A stretch of DNA of 64,000 nt from Myxococcota bacterium (GCA_022842935.1 JALHOP010000010.1:1-64000); one strand, 5' to 3'; shown: positions 34,467-43,350, numbered from the stretch's first letter. The notes: generated from the sequence alone by a model not told the origin. A program made the numbers and translations.

Positions 34467-35906
34467 ATGTCGTCCCTGAAAGTGTTGATTGTCGATGACC
34501 AGGACGCCGTACGCTCGGCGCTTGAGCTTCTCCTCGACATCCAGGGCATCCCAACGGTGAGCGTCGACTCGCCCGCGGCCGCCATCGCGGCCATCGACCG
34601 TGGCGACGTCGGCTGCGTCATCCAAGACATGAACTTCACCCAGAGCAACACCACGGGCGAAGAAGGCGTCGAGCTGTTCAAGCAACTCCACGCCAAGGCG
34701 CCCGAGGTCGGCATCCTGCTGATGACGGCGTGGACCTCTCTCGAGACCGCCGTGAAGCTCGTCAAGGAAGGCGCGGCCGACTACATCGCCAAGCCCTGGG
34801 ACGACGAGAAGGTCGTCCGCTCGGTGAAGTATCTGCTCGCCCTGCGCGAGCTCAAGCTCGAGAATCTTCGCCTACGCGACCAGGCGTTACGTATGCGCGA
34901 CCAGATGGCCGCCAAATACGATCTGCGTGGGCTCATCTACGCGAGCCAGGGTATGCACGAGGTCGTGACCCTGGCGGTGAACGTCGCCCCCTCGGACGCC
35001 GCGGTGCTGATCACGGGTCCAAACGGCTCGGGCAAGGAGAAGATCGCAGAGATCGTTCAGGCAAACTCACGCCGCCGCGACAAGCCGTTCGTCAAGGTGA
35101 ACGCGGGCGGCCTTCCCGACGAGCTTCTCGACGCCGAGCTTTTCGGCGCCGAAGCTGGCGCCTATACGGGCGCCACCAAGCTGCGTGTCGGTCGCTTCGA
35201 AGCTGCCGACGGAGGCACGCTCTTCCTCGACGAGATCGGCAATCTGTCCATGAGCGGCCAGGCCAAGATCCTGCGCATCCTGCAAACAGGCGAGTTCGAA
35301 CGCCTGGGTTCCAGCGTGACTCGCAAGGTGAACGTCCGCATGGTGTCGGCCACCAATGTCGACCTGCAGACCGCTATCGCGACAGGCAAGTTCCGCGAAG
35401 ACCTGTACTTCCGTCTGAACGTCATCGAGCTGCGCGTCCCGGCGCTCGCCGACCGTATCGATGACATCTTGCCGCTCGCGACTTACTTTCTGAAGCAGTA
35501 CGCAGCCGAGAACACTCCCCGTCTCGGCGAGGACGCTGAGCGCTTGCTCAAACGCTACCCATGGCCCGGCAACGTCCGAGAGCTGCAGAACCGTATGCAG
35601 CGCGCCACCTTGGTCTGTCGGGACGGCATCATACGCCACGAGGACCTCGGTATCGCCCAGGAGCACGAAGCACCAGCGTCGCGTGTGCCCGCGCGCCCTG
35701 CGCCAAGCCCGCAAACCAACATGTCCAGACCCAGCACCCCGGCGGCCCCCCCAGCCGAGCTCGACCGCGGCGTCATCGAAGAGGCCCTGTTGCGAAATGG
35801 AGGCCTCGTGAGCCGAGCCGCTTCAGACCTGGGATTGAGCCGCCAGGCGCTGTATCGTCGTATGGAGAAGCTGGGGATCGTGCTCGAGCGTAAGCCGAGA
35901 ATGTGA
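34467..35906 (+). CDS. NtrC-family sigma-54-dependent response regulator
   Basis: The ATG at 34467 follows GAGGAAGAG and gives 479 residues. Receiver domain: DD at 10-11, phospho-acceptor Asp54 in IQDMNF, Lys109 in AKPW. AAA+ domain: Walker A GPNGSGKE (184-191; GESGTGKE is usual), loop GAYTGA (231-236; GAFTGA is usual), Walker B LFLDEIG, arginine-finger region FREDLYFRLNVIELRVP. A Pro-rich linker leads to a Fis-type HTH (RAASDLGLSRQALYRRMEKLGI). It is made with the kinase downstream and is the obvious candidate to act at the boxes at 29525-29586. Confidence 0.94.
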   Translation: MSSLKVLIVDDQDAVRSALELLLDIQGIPTVSVDSPAAAIAAIDRGDVGCVIQDMNFTQSNTTGEEGVELFKQLHAKAPEVGILLMTAWTSLETAVKLVKEGAADYIAKPWDDEKVVRSVKYLLALRELKLENLRLRDQALRMRDQMAAKYDLRGLIYASQGMHEVVTLAVNVAPSDAAVLITGPNGSGKEKIAEIVQANSRRRDKPFVKVNAGGLPDELLDAELFGAEAGAYTGATKLRVGRFEAADGGTLFLDEIGNLSMSGQAKILRILQTGEFERLGSSVTRKVNVRMVSATNVDLQTAIATGKFREDLYFRLNVIELRVPALADRIDDILPLATYFLKQYAAENTPRLGEDAERLLKRYPWPGNVRELQNRMQRATLVCRDGIIRHEDLGIAQEHEAPASRVPARPAPSPQTNMSRPSTPAAPPAELDRGVIEEALLRNGGLVSRAASDLGLSRQALYRRMEKLGIVLERKPRM

Positions 35907-35917
35907 GGCAAAGCAGT

Positions 35918-37363
35918 ATGGATCCCGTGCAAAAACTCAAAGCCGACTGTCGCGAGGCACGCCGTTTTCACGGCAAGCCAAATCTCGCCCGGCTCAACAT
36001 GCGCGCCCGCGCTTTCTTCACCATCATGGCGGTCGTCGGTCTCGCGGTGCTCGCGACCATGATGACCAGCGAGATGGTGCGCTCGCCGATGCAGCAAGTC
36101 GCAGTCACCATTCTCCTTGCGGTGCCCCTCGCGGCGATCATCGTATGGATGGTGCTACGGCCGGTGCGGGAGCTGGTTCAGGCGGTGAGCGACGGCCTCT
36201 TGTCATACCGTGAAGGTGACTACACCATGCGCTTGGCCGTCGGATGCGAGGGTGGCATCGGCGACATTGTGCAGCGCTTCAACGCGCTCGGCGACATGCT
36301 CTCGACCGACCGCAACGCCACGTACCAGAAGCACATGATCTTCGAGACCGTGCTGCAGTCAGCGCCCGTATCGATCGTCCTCTGCGACGAAGCCGGCTAT
36401 GTGCTCTTCGCCAACAACGCCGCTTGTGAGCTCTTCAACGAAGGCAGCTCCCTCGAGGGTGCCGACATCCATCAGGTGCTGGCGAGTGTTCCAGACGAGA
36501 TGCGCGAGGCGCTCGAGTCGGGTCAAGATTCGTTGTTTACGGTGAGCCGCAACGGCAACGTCGATACGTTCCACGTGCAGAAGCGCTACTTCGAAATCAA
36601 GACGCAGCTCGTGACGTTCTACAAGGTCGAGACGTTGTCACGCGAGCTCGCGCGCCAGGAGGTCGAGGTCTGGAAGCGCGCCATCCGGGTGATCGGACAC
36701 GAGATTAACAACACGCTGGCGCCGGTGAGCTCACTCGTCCACTCCGCGAAAGCGATCGCTGGTATGCCCGAGAAAGCGGACAAGCTCGTCAAGGTCTTCG
36801 ACACCATCGAAGAGCGTACTGGCCACCTCAAAGACTTCCTGCAGTCGTATGCCCGCTTCGCTCAGTTGCCCCGGCCCACCAAGAGTTTGCAATCGTGGAA
36901 CGCCCTGCTCGAGAGCGTGCGTCCGCTTTACAGCTTCGAGGTCGCAGGCCCCCTCCCGGACGCGGCCGGGTACTTCGACCCGACCCAGCTTCAGCAGGTA
37001 CTCATCAATCTGGTGAAGAACGCGTACGAATCGGGGAGTGCCCACGGCGCCATTCAGGTGCACGTCGGTCACGCCGAGGAAGGAGGCTTCGAGCTCTGCG
37101 TCCTCGATCGCGGTTCAGGCATCAGCGACGAGGCCCTCAAGAAGGTCCTCTTGCCCTTCTACTCCACGAAGAAACAGGGCCAGGGACTGGGTCTTTCACT
37201 CAGCCGCGAAATCATCGAGGCCCACGGGGGGCGACTTTCGATCCACCGGCGCGAGGGCGGCGGCACCATGGTCCGCTGCTACTTGCCATCACGGGAGCAG
37301 CAGGCAACGACCTCGAGCACGGAGATCTCGACGGCGGCCCTGCAGGCACGTATCGAAGCCTAA
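35918..37363 (+). CDS. Sensor histidine kinase (NtrY/AtoS-like), partner of the sigma-54 regulator
   Basis: The ATG at 35918 gives 481 residues. Two membrane segments (about 32-50 and 60-80) are separated by fewer than ten residues, so there is no periplasmic sensor. A HAMP segment follows, then a PAS domain (about 137-235), then the H-box RVIGHEINNTLAPVSS with His261 and a HATPase domain (INLVKNAYESG, LDRGSGI, FYSTKKQGQGLGLSLSREIIEAHGG). Sensing is probably in or at the membrane, or by the PAS domain. It lies 11 bases after the regulator stop and ends the operon. Confidence 0.93.
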   Translation: MDPVQKLKADCREARRFHGKPNLARLNMRARAFFTIMAVVGLAVLATMMTSEMVRSPMQQVAVTILLAVPLAAIIVWMVLRPVRELVQAVSDGLLSYREGDYTMRLAVGCEGGIGDIVQRFNALGDMLSTDRNATYQKHMIFETVLQSAPVSIVLCDEAGYVLFANNAACELFNEGSSLEGADIHQVLASVPDEMREALESGQDSLFTVSRNGNVDTFHVQKRYFEIKTQLVTFYKVETLSRELARQEVEVWKRAIRVIGHEINNTLAPVSSLVHSAKAIAGMPEKADKLVKVFDTIEERTGHLKDFLQSYARFAQLPRPTKSLQSWNALLESVRPLYSFEVAGPLPDAAGYFDPTQLQQVLINLVKNAYESGSAHGAIQVHVGHAEEGGFELCVLDRGSGISDEALKKVLLPFYSTKKQGQGLGLSLSREIIEAHGGRLSIHRREGGGTMVRCYLPSREQQATTSSTEISTAALQARIEA

Positions 37364-37370
37364 CCCCGCC

Positions 37371-37403
37371 GCTCGAGCCCTGTGGCTAGAACACGGCTCG
37401 AGC
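37371..37403 (+). terminator. Terminator hairpin after the kinase gene
   Basis: GCTCGAGCC (37371-37379) pairs perfectly with GGCTCGAGC (37395-37403), with three further pairs past a mismatch. It is followed by TGCCTTTGTT, a short T-rich tail. It lies 8 bases after the kinase stop. Confidence 0.65.
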
Positions 37404-37455
37404 TGCCTTTGTTGGGCTGCGGCACGTGCGCGACTCATGTTATGAGCCAGCGGCC

Positions 37456-38532
37456 ATGATGATTGTCGGCCTCGGCCGCGACGAGCTGCGGGCGGTTCTT
37501 GCCCCTCTGGAACTCGACACCCCGCGCGTCTTCCGCGCGCTGTGGACGGGGCTGTACGCACGCGGCGCGACGTCAATCGAGCAGCTCGGTCTGGGCAAGA
37601 AGGTGTGCGAGAAGCTCGCCGGAGCGGTAAGCCTCGCCCGCCCTGAGATGGTCCGCGAGCAGGTCTCGAGCGACGGAACGCGCAAGTGGCTGCTGAAGCT
37701 CGCCGACGGTAACCTCGTCGAGACCGTCTACATCCCCGAAGAAGGTCGCGGCGCGGTCTGCGTCTCATCGCAGGTCGGGTGCACCATGCGCTGCTCCTTC
37801 TGCCACACGGGTACGCAGCCCCTGGTGCGCAACCTTACCGCGGCCGAAATCGCCGCCCAGGTCGTCCTCGCACGTGACCGTCTCGGTGACTTCGTTGGCG
37901 GCAAGCGAGGCAATCTGGTCGGCAGCGTCGTGCTCATGGGTATGGGTGAGCCGCTCGCAAACTTCGATGCCGTCGTGTCTGCCATTGCGGTCATGAGTGA
38001 TGCCGATGGCCTCGCCATCTCGAGGCGTCGCATCACGCTTTCCACCTCGGGTCTCGTGCCTCAGATCGACCGCCTCGGCAGCGAGTGTCCCGTGAGTCTC
38101 GCCATCAGTCTGCACGCGACGAACGACGCGCTGCGCAACGAGCTGGTGCCAATCAACACGCGCTTCAATCTCGCGACGCTCATCGATGCCTGTCGCCGCT
38201 ATCCAGCGACCAATGCCCGACGCATTCTGTTCGAATACGTCATGCTCGACGGCGTCAATGACAGCGACGCCGAGGCGCGAGCGCTCGTGAAGCTACTCGC
38301 GGGCTTGCACGCCAAGGTGAACCTCATCCCCTTCAATCCGTGGCCAGGTAGCCGTTATGGCACGTCGAAACCCGAGCGGATCGAGGCCTTCGCGCGCATC
38401 CTGGTCGAGGCCGGCTACCCTTCGCCGGTACGCACGCCGCGCGGCCGGGACATCGCAGCGGCCTGCGGGCAGCTCAAGAGCGATTCGACCCGTCCCCAAA
38501 AAGCCCCTCGATCGTTGCATGCTGACATCTAA
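37456..38532 (+). CDS. rlmN: RlmN: 23S rRNA/tRNA adenine-C2 methyltransferase (radical SAM)
   Basis: The ATG at 37456 gives 358 residues, near the family's usual 350-390. An HhH-like N-terminal domain precedes VETVYIPEEGRGAVCVSSQVGCTMRCSFCHTGTQPLVRNL: the CxxxCxxC motif for the SAM 4Fe-4S cluster. GMGEPLANFD, TLSTSGLVPQI and VSLAISLHATNDALRNELVPIN are family blocks. The C-terminal AAACGQL contains the second catalytic Cys. It modifies rRNA A2503 and certain tRNAs to maintain translational accuracy. It stands alone. Confidence 0.95.
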   Translation: MMIVGLGRDELRAVLAPLELDTPRVFRALWTGLYARGATSIEQLGLGKKVCEKLAGAVSLARPEMVREQVSSDGTRKWLLKLADGNLVETVYIPEEGRGAVCVSSQVGCTMRCSFCHTGTQPLVRNLTAAEIAAQVVLARDRLGDFVGGKRGNLVGSVVLMGMGEPLANFDAVVSAIAVMSDADGLAISRRRITLSTSGLVPQIDRLGSECPVSLAISLHATNDALRNELVPINTRFNLATLIDACRRYPATNARRILFEYVMLDGVNDSDAEARALVKLLAGLHAKVNLIPFNPWPGSRYGTSKPERIEAFARILVEAGYPSPVRTPRGRDIAAACGQLKSDSTRPQKAPRSLHADI

Positions 38533-38573
38533 GCGTTAATTTAAGTGGTGGTCTCTGGGGAGGGACGTCCGCC

Positions 38574-38774
38574 ATGCAAGTCAATCAACAGCGTCCGGCA
38601 ACGCCGGCGCCGGTGCCCGTGTCCAACAAGGTCGATGCGCGAGTGAACCTTGACGTCGGTCGCTCGCTCGCCGAGCAGGGGCGCTTACGCCGCGACGACC
38701 GTGGACTCAACCGTTTCGGCCCGCTGCCGGGCGAGGTTTTTTCAGACGAGGCGCGCTTCGGTAGCTTCAGCTAG
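38574..38774 (+). CDS. Small polar protein, unknown function
   Basis: A 66-residue protein with a good ribosome-binding site (GGGGAGGGA). Polar, Pro-rich N-terminus (NQQRPATPAPVPVSNK), then an Arg/Asp-rich stretch (LAEQGRLRRDDRGLNRFG). No signal peptide, no known motif. The upstream 41 bases contain an AT-rich GTTAATTTAAG, unusual here and a possible promoter. Confidence 0.5.
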   Translation: MQVNQQRPATPAPVPVSNKVDARVNLDVGRSLAEQGRLRRDDRGLNRFGPLPGEVFSDEARFGSFS

Positions 38775-38795
38775 CTCCTTGGTGGACCGAAATAA

Positions 38796-39107
38796 GTGGC
38801 CGCCGCCGTCGGCCCAAGCGGTCGGTCATCATTGCATCGCGCACTCGTTCAACCGGCATATCCGGCTGACCTCGTGGTCGCGCTCGTGAAGGCAGGCGCC
38901 GACGTCAATCTTCCTTATCCCATCGAGGGCTCGACGATGCTGCCGCTGGTCATGGCCACGCTTCGTAAGCAACCCGCTCAAGTCATCTCTGCCTTTGTAA
39001 CCGCTGGGGCGGACATCAACGCACCAGTTGCGATGGCTGGCGGCAAACCCTTCATCGAGGTGGCTCGTAAGAAATGGCCCGACCGCATCAAAGAGCTCGT
39101 CGGCTGA
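38796..39107 (+). CDS. Short ankyrin-repeat protein or fragment
   Basis: From a GTG at 38796, 103 residues. Two ankyrin repeats are clear: SLHRALVQ...DLVVALVKAGADVNLP and LPLVMATLRKQPAQVISAFVTAGADINAP, then a capping helix (PFIEVARKKWPDRIKELVG). There is no ribosome-binding site before the GTG and no beginning before the first repeat, so this may be the remnant of a longer ankyrin gene. It follows the 66-residue gene by 21 bases. Confidence 0.5.
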   Translation: MAAAVGPSGRSSLHRALVQPAYPADLVVALVKAGADVNLPYPIEGSTMLPLVMATLRKQPAQVISAFVTAGADINAPVAMAGGKPFIEVARKKWPDRIKELVG

Positions 39108-39147
39108 CCACGAACCCGCTTCGACCAGCATTCCATCGAGGCGCGTG

Positions 39148-39558
39148 TCAGAGCGGCGCATCCGGGTCGTGGTTTGCTCCCTTGGGCTGAGGGGCGCCGT
39201 GCCAGCCCATCTTCACCTCGCCGGTCGTCTTGTCGATCAGGTACTGCACAGCGCCGCCAAAGTGCGTCTCGGTGTCGCGGTCGTAGACGACAGCCTCATA
39301 GTTCGTGCCCCGGTCGTAGATCACGACGCGCGCCCCGGCCCTGTCGCTAACGAATTTGTCGAGGATCGGAACGTGCTTGACCTCCGCGTCACTCAACTGC
39401 GGGCGCGCAGGCTTGTCATCCCCGACCTTCACGAGAGCCTCTTTGGAAGCGCATGCGAGCAACGTCAATGCGATGACCACGCTAGTCGCTTTCCGAGCGC
39501 CTCCGGCACCGAGCAACGACGCACGAGGCGACATTGCGACCGCCATGAGGTTTCTCAT
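39148..39558 (-). CDS. Small lipoprotein, unknown function
   Basis: About 136 residues with a lipoprotein signal (RKATSVVIALTLLAC, then ASK). The mature part has two short beta hairpins (ARVVIYDRGTNYEAVVYDRDTETHFGGAVQYLIDKTTGEVKMGWHG) and a Pro/Asp tail. Starts at 39576, 39558 and 39534 are all possible; none has a clear ribosome-binding site. No family recognised. Confidence 0.6.
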   Translation of the reverse strand: MRNLMAVAMSPRASLLGAGGARKATSVVIALTLLACASKEALVKVGDDKPARPQLSDAEVKHVPILDKFVSDRAGARVVIYDRGTNYEAVVYDRDTETHFGGAVQYLIDKTTGEVKMGWHGAPQPKGANHDPDAPL

Positions 39559-39741
39559 TCGCCCACGCTTGCCCACGCCTCGCTGCTTTCGGGAAGTCTA
39601 TTCGACGCGAGAGCAGGTGCTGGGCCATCCGGGGCTTGCTGGCGCGCACGGTACACCCGCGCTAACATCGCGTCATTCGCTGCCCAGGGCTACAGATGAT
39701 GCGAGCGCCGGACGCCGCGTCGCAACGACAACGGCGAGATC

Positions 39742-39870
39742 ATGAACTTCGCGGTGCTCCCCGCCAACGCTTGGGTGGAGATCCCGGAGAGCAGCTACCT
39801 CGCGCAGATCAAACCGATCTTGGATGCCAACTACAGCGGCAGGCCCTGCGGCGTTTTGTCCGGTTGCTAG
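39742..39870 (+). CDS. Possible small ORF before RegB
   Basis: ATG to TAG, 42 codons, with protein-like composition (FAVLPANAWVEIPESSYLAQIKPILDA, ending in two Cys). It ends 29 bases before the RegB start. No strong ribosome-binding site and no recognised family; it may be a leader peptide, a remnant, or nothing. The stretch 39577-39741 holds nothing else I can support. Confidence 0.3.
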   Translation: MNFAVLPANAWVEIPESSYLAQIKPILDANYSGRPCGVLSGC

Positions 39871-39899
39871 CCTCGCAGGCGCGGCGTACATAGGAGCCC

Positions 39900-41210
39900 A
39901 TGCGCGGTGGCACGGGCGCAACTGCGCCTACGCGGCGCTTGGTCCTTGCGCAAACTGACGCGCCTGCGGTGGATTCCGCCCAGCGCATCGGGTTCGCCTG
40001 GCTCGTAAATCTTCGTTGGCTCGCGGCCGCTGGTCAGCTCACCCTGCTCGCCTACGCGCACTTTGCGCTCGCGCTGAGTCTGGGCTTCTCGGTGATTCTC
40101 GCGCTGATTGCCATCACAGCGACAACCAACGCCGTCCTCCACTGGCGCCTCCGCCGAGGCCTGCAGGGCTCGCCCGCGCTCGTCGCCACGTTGCTGGTTC
40201 TCGACACATTGCTGCTGACGGGCATGCTCTATGCGAGCGGTGGCGCCTCGAACCCGTTCTCCGTCTTCTACCTCGTGCACGTGGCGCTTGCGGCTACACT
40301 CTTGAGCTGGCGCTGGATCTGGGTCCTCGCGGCAACCACGACGGTCTGCTTTGGCTCGCTGTTCCTCCTCGCATCCGCGAACCCGCACGCGCACATGCAT
40401 GGCGACTTCAACATCCACCTGCGTGGGATGTGGCTGTCGTACGTGTTGGCGGCTGGCTCGATTGGCTATTTCATGACGCGCGTCAAAAGGAGCCTCGCCC
40501 AGCGAGAAGCGCAGACCGAAGCGCTCGATGCGTTGCGCGCGCGCTCCGAACAAGTGGTCGCTTTGTCCGCGCTCGCGGCAGGCGCCGCGCACGAGCTGGG
40601 TACGCCCCTTGGCACGATTGCTCTCATCGCCAAGGAGCTCGAGCTTGCGACCCACGGCAAGCTCGACCCGGAGCGGGCCCGCGAAGACGCCGCTCTCCTC
40701 CGCAGCGAGGTCGACCGATGCAGGGCCATCCTCGCGACCATGGGCGACCATTCCGGAGATGCCCAGGTAGACAGCGCTGCCAAGACGTCTACAGTGCTGA
40801 TCGTGCGCGAGATCATGGCAGCTCTCGGCTCGGCACGAGCAGCGCGGCTCACTGTCCGTGGGGCGCAAGAGCACATTGTGGTGCGCGCCCCTCTTCGCCC
40901 AATCGTTCAGGCCCTCGTCAACTTGGTGGTCAATGCGCTGGACGCCTCGAGCGATGCAGTGGAGCTGACTGTCGAGCCCGGACCAGGTGAGGTTTGCTTC
41001 GCGGTGAGTGACCGCGGTAGCGGAATGTCCCCCGAAACCTTGGCCCGTGTCGGGGAGCCCTTCTTCACGACCAAGGCCGCCAGCCGTGGCTTCGGTCTCG
41101 GGCTGTTCCTGGTGCGGAGCTTCGCCGAACGAACGCGCTCTCGTCTCGAGATCATTTCTACGCCAGGCGCAGGTACACGAGTCGAGCTCGCCGTCCACGG
41201 AGGGGCCTGA
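39900..41210 (+). CDS. regB: RegB/PrrB-type redox sensor histidine kinase
   Basis: A 436-residue kinase with six membrane segments. The quinone-sensing motif GGASNPF is at 114-120. The H-box (ALAAGAAHELGTPLGTIAL) has phospho-acceptor His231, and the redox-active cysteine position is kept as Cys274 in EVDRCRAIL. HATPase blocks: LVVNALDAS, SDRGSGMS, GFGLGLFL. RegB homologues monitor the quinone pool and control respiratory and carbon/nitrogen functions. AGGAG precedes the ATG. The regulator gene overlaps its stop (TGATG). Confidence 0.94.
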   Translation: MRGGTGATAPTRRLVLAQTDAPAVDSAQRIGFAWLVNLRWLAAAGQLTLLAYAHFALALSLGFSVILALIAITATTNAVLHWRLRRGLQGSPALVATLLVLDTLLLTGMLYASGGASNPFSVFYLVHVALAATLLSWRWIWVLAATTTVCFGSLFLLASANPHAHMHGDFNIHLRGMWLSYVLAAGSIGYFMTRVKRSLAQREAQTEALDALRARSEQVVALSALAAGAAHELGTPLGTIALIAKELELATHGKLDPERAREDAALLRSEVDRCRAILATMGDHSGDAQVDSAAKTSTVLIVREIMAALGSARAARLTVRGAQEHIVVRAPLRPIVQALVNLVVNALDASSDAVELTVEPGPGEVCFAVSDRGSGMSPETLARVGEPFFTTKAASRGFGLGLFLVRSFAERTRSRLEIISTPGAGTRVELAVHGGA

Positions 41211-41722
41211 TGCGCTTGCTTGTCATCGACGACGACGCGGTCTTTCGCACCCGGCTGGTTCGCGCCCTGAAAGAGCGCGATGTCGAGGTCTCCCCGGCGG
41301 CGGACGCGACCGAAGCGATGACGATGGCTCGCCAGCAGGCGCCGACACACGCTCTAGTGGATCTTCGGCTGGGTAACTCGGACGGCATCGAGCTCGTGCG
41401 CGACCTGAGGGCACTCGCGCCCGCCATGACCATCGTCGTGCTTACCGGCTACGGGAGTATCGTGACCGCCGTCGAAGCGATGCACGCGGGCGCCACCAAC
41501 TACCTCACCAAGCCGGTCGACGCCGAGCAGATCCTCGCGACTCTCCGCGGTGAAGGTGCCGACACCCAAGCCGATGTACCGAGCCTCGCGCGGGTTGAGT
41601 GGGAACACATGCAGCGGGTGCTCGCCGACTGCGACGGCAATATCTCGGAAGCGGCACGTCGACTGGGTCTGCACCGCAGGTCGCTTCAACGAAAGCTCGC
41701 CAAGTACCCACCCACGCGTTAG
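41210..41722 (+). CDS. regA: RegA/PrrA/ActR-type response regulator
   Basis: A 170-residue protein: receiver with IDDDAV, phospho-acceptor Asp51 in LVDLRLG, VLTGYGSI, TKPVDAE, a short linker, and a Fis-type HTH (GNISEAARRLGLHRRSLQRKLAK). This is the conserved RegA arrangement and length. It forms a two-gene operon with RegB; targets are unknown here. Confidence 0.95.
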   Translation: MRLLVIDDDAVFRTRLVRALKERDVEVSPAADATEAMTMARQQAPTHALVDLRLGNSDGIELVRDLRALAPAMTIVVLTGYGSIVTAVEAMHAGATNYLTKPVDAEQILATLRGEGADTQADVPSLARVEWEHMQRVLADCDGNISEAARRLGLHRRSLQRKLAKYPPTR

Positions 41723-41761
41723 GGGTCCGCAGTCATTCATCGCGCTAGTTGCGCCGGACCC
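41723..41761 (+). terminator. Terminator hairpin after regA
   Basis: GGGTCCG (41723-41729) pairs with CGGACCC (41755-41761), with an inner GCGC/GCGC stem (41742-41745, 41751-41754). It starts at the base after the regA stop. No T tract. The remaining 180 bases to 41941 contain nothing else I recognise. Confidence 0.5.
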
Positions 41762-41941
41762 AAGCCCGGGGTCGCTAGGCGGGTTGCTGGCACGCTGGGG
41801 ACACGAGCCACACGCGTCCGACGCGAGGGGCAGATGTCCGCCGTTGCCGGCTGCTCCGACCTCTTCATAGCCCGCGCGCTCGACGCGCGAGGTTTTGCAC
41901 GTTGCTTGCAGAGCTGTCGGCCACAAAGGGAGGAACAGCCC

Positions 41942-42451
41942 ATGGCTGAAATCAGGAACTTGCGGGACATGCTCATCGAAGAGCTCCGCGACATCTATCA
42001 CGCGGAGAAACAGATCACGAAGGCGCTACCAAAGATGCTCAAGGCGGCGACATCCGAACAACTCAAGGCCGGCTTCGAGAAGCACCTCGAGGAGACGCAT
42101 GGCCAGATCGAGCGCCTGGAGCAATGCTTCGAGTTGCTCGACGAGCGGGTGCGAGGAAAGACCTGCGAAGCCATGCGCGGCATCATCGAAGAGGCTAACG
42201 ATACGATGAAGGAGGACATGGAACCCGATGTGCTCGACGCAGCCCTTGTCGCCTCGGCGCAGAAGGTGGAGCACTACGAGATCGCTTCGTACGGCACAGT
42301 GATGACGTGGGCGAAACACCTGGGCTTCGACAGGGTTGCCAGGCTACTGAGCGCCACGCTCGATGAGGAGAAGGCGACTGACGTGAAGCTCACGCAGCTC
42401 GCCACCAAGGACATCAATGCGAGGGCCGCCAAAGCGGGCATGGCAGCCTGA
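41942..42451 (+). CDS. Ferritin-like DUF892 (YciE/YciF) protein
   Basis: The ATG at 41942 follows GGGAGGAA and gives 169 residues. It has the DUF892 blocks LRDMLIEELRDIYHAEKQITKALPKM, the ETHGQIERLEQCFE helix and KVEHYEIASYGT, with Glu/His positions expected for a di-iron ferritin-like bundle. YciE/F-type proteins are induced by stress in enterobacteria; function here is unproven. An inverted repeat follows. Confidence 0.92.
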   Translation: MAEIRNLRDMLIEELRDIYHAEKQITKALPKMLKAATSEQLKAGFEKHLEETHGQIERLEQCFELLDERVRGKTCEAMRGIIEEANDTMKEDMEPDVLDAALVASAQKVEHYEIASYGTVMTWAKHLGFDRVARLLSATLDEEKATDVKLTQLATKDINARAAKAGMAA

Positions 42452-42478
42452 CGCCACGGGCTCAGGGCAAGCTACGCT

Positions 42479-42503
42479 GCGCACGAGCTAGCGGCTCTTG
42501 CGC
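42479..42503 (+). terminator. Hairpin after the DUF892 gene
   Basis: GCGCA-c-GAGC pairs with GCTC-t-TGCGC around a five-base loop (one mismatch). It lies 28 bases after the stop and 23 before the next start. Confidence 0.45.
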
Positions 42504-42525
42504 CACGTTGCCAAAGGGGGATCCG

Positions 42526-43350
42526 ATGCTCACCACGACGGCACCCGTCATGCCAGAAGGCGCCCGTGTCGAAGATGCCCTGAGTCCTCACTCGCACGAG
42601 TTCTATCACCGCATGCTCGCCGTCCTCCTGGACAGCGGTCTCGGATTTTTGGTCGGCGGAACCTACGCCCTCGAGCACTATGCGGGCATTACACGTCCCA
42701 GCAAGGACCTCGACCTATTTGTGCGTGCACGCGACGTCGAACCAGTGCTCGACATCTTGCAACGTCATGGCTGCCGCGTGGAGCTCACCTTCCCACACTG
42801 GCTCGGCAAGGCATTCTACGGTGAGGACTTCATCGACATCATCTTCAACGCGGGCAATGGAGTCGCACGGGTGGACGATCGGTGGTTCGCAAACGCGGAG
42901 CGCTGCAAGGCTTTCAAGCATGAGCTCATGCTCTGTCCGGCCGAAGAGACCATCTGGAGCAAAGCCTGGGTCATGGAGCGCGAACGCTACGACGGAGCCG
43001 ATGTAGCGCACATCCTGCGAGCCCGGGCCCACCACCTCGACTGGCCTCGCCTCATCGACCGTTTCGGTGACCACTGGCGCATCCTCGTGTCGCACCTGGT
43101 GCTCTTCGGGTTCATCTATCCGGGAGAGCGACACCGCGTACCCGAGTGGGTCATGCGGACCATGGTCGAGCGTCTCACCGCAGAGAGCAACGAAATCTCG
43201 AACGTCGAGCGGGTCTGCCAGGGCACACTCGTGTCGCGCGAGCAGTACCTCATCGACATCGCTCGCTGGGACTACGCCGACGCACGCCTGGCGAACCGTA
43301 CGATGACGGAGGCGGACGTGGCTCACTGGACCGCCGCGATTCAAAAGTAG
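42526..43350 (+). CDS. Nucleotidyltransferase-fold protein
   Basis: The ATG at 42526 follows AAAGGGGG by 6 bases and gives 274 residues. The fold signature is FLVGGTYALEHYAGITRPSKDLDLF (GG plus DxD) with a later DFIDIIFN holding a third Asp. The rest is helical. It resembles AbiEii/MNT-like and aminoglycoside-type transferases, but the substrate cannot be inferred. The next gene begins 18 bases downstream and is likely co-transcribed. Confidence 0.75.
   Translation: MLTTTAPVMPEGARVEDALSPHSHEFYHRMLAVLLDSGLGFLVGGTYALEHYAGITRPSKDLDLFVRARDVEPVLDILQRHGCRVELTFPHWLGKAFYGEDFIDIIFNAGNGVARVDDRWFANAERCKAFKHELMLCPAEETIWSKAWVMERERYDGADVAHILRARAHHLDWPRLIDRFGDHWRILVSHLVLFGFIYPGERHRVPEWVMRTMVERLTAESNEISNVERVCQGTLVSREQYLIDIARWDYADARLANRTMTEADVAHWTAAIQK

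Noticed and set aside
39867-41198. 443-codon minus-strand frame over regB
   Set aside because: Antisense to regB, which keeps all kinase motifs.
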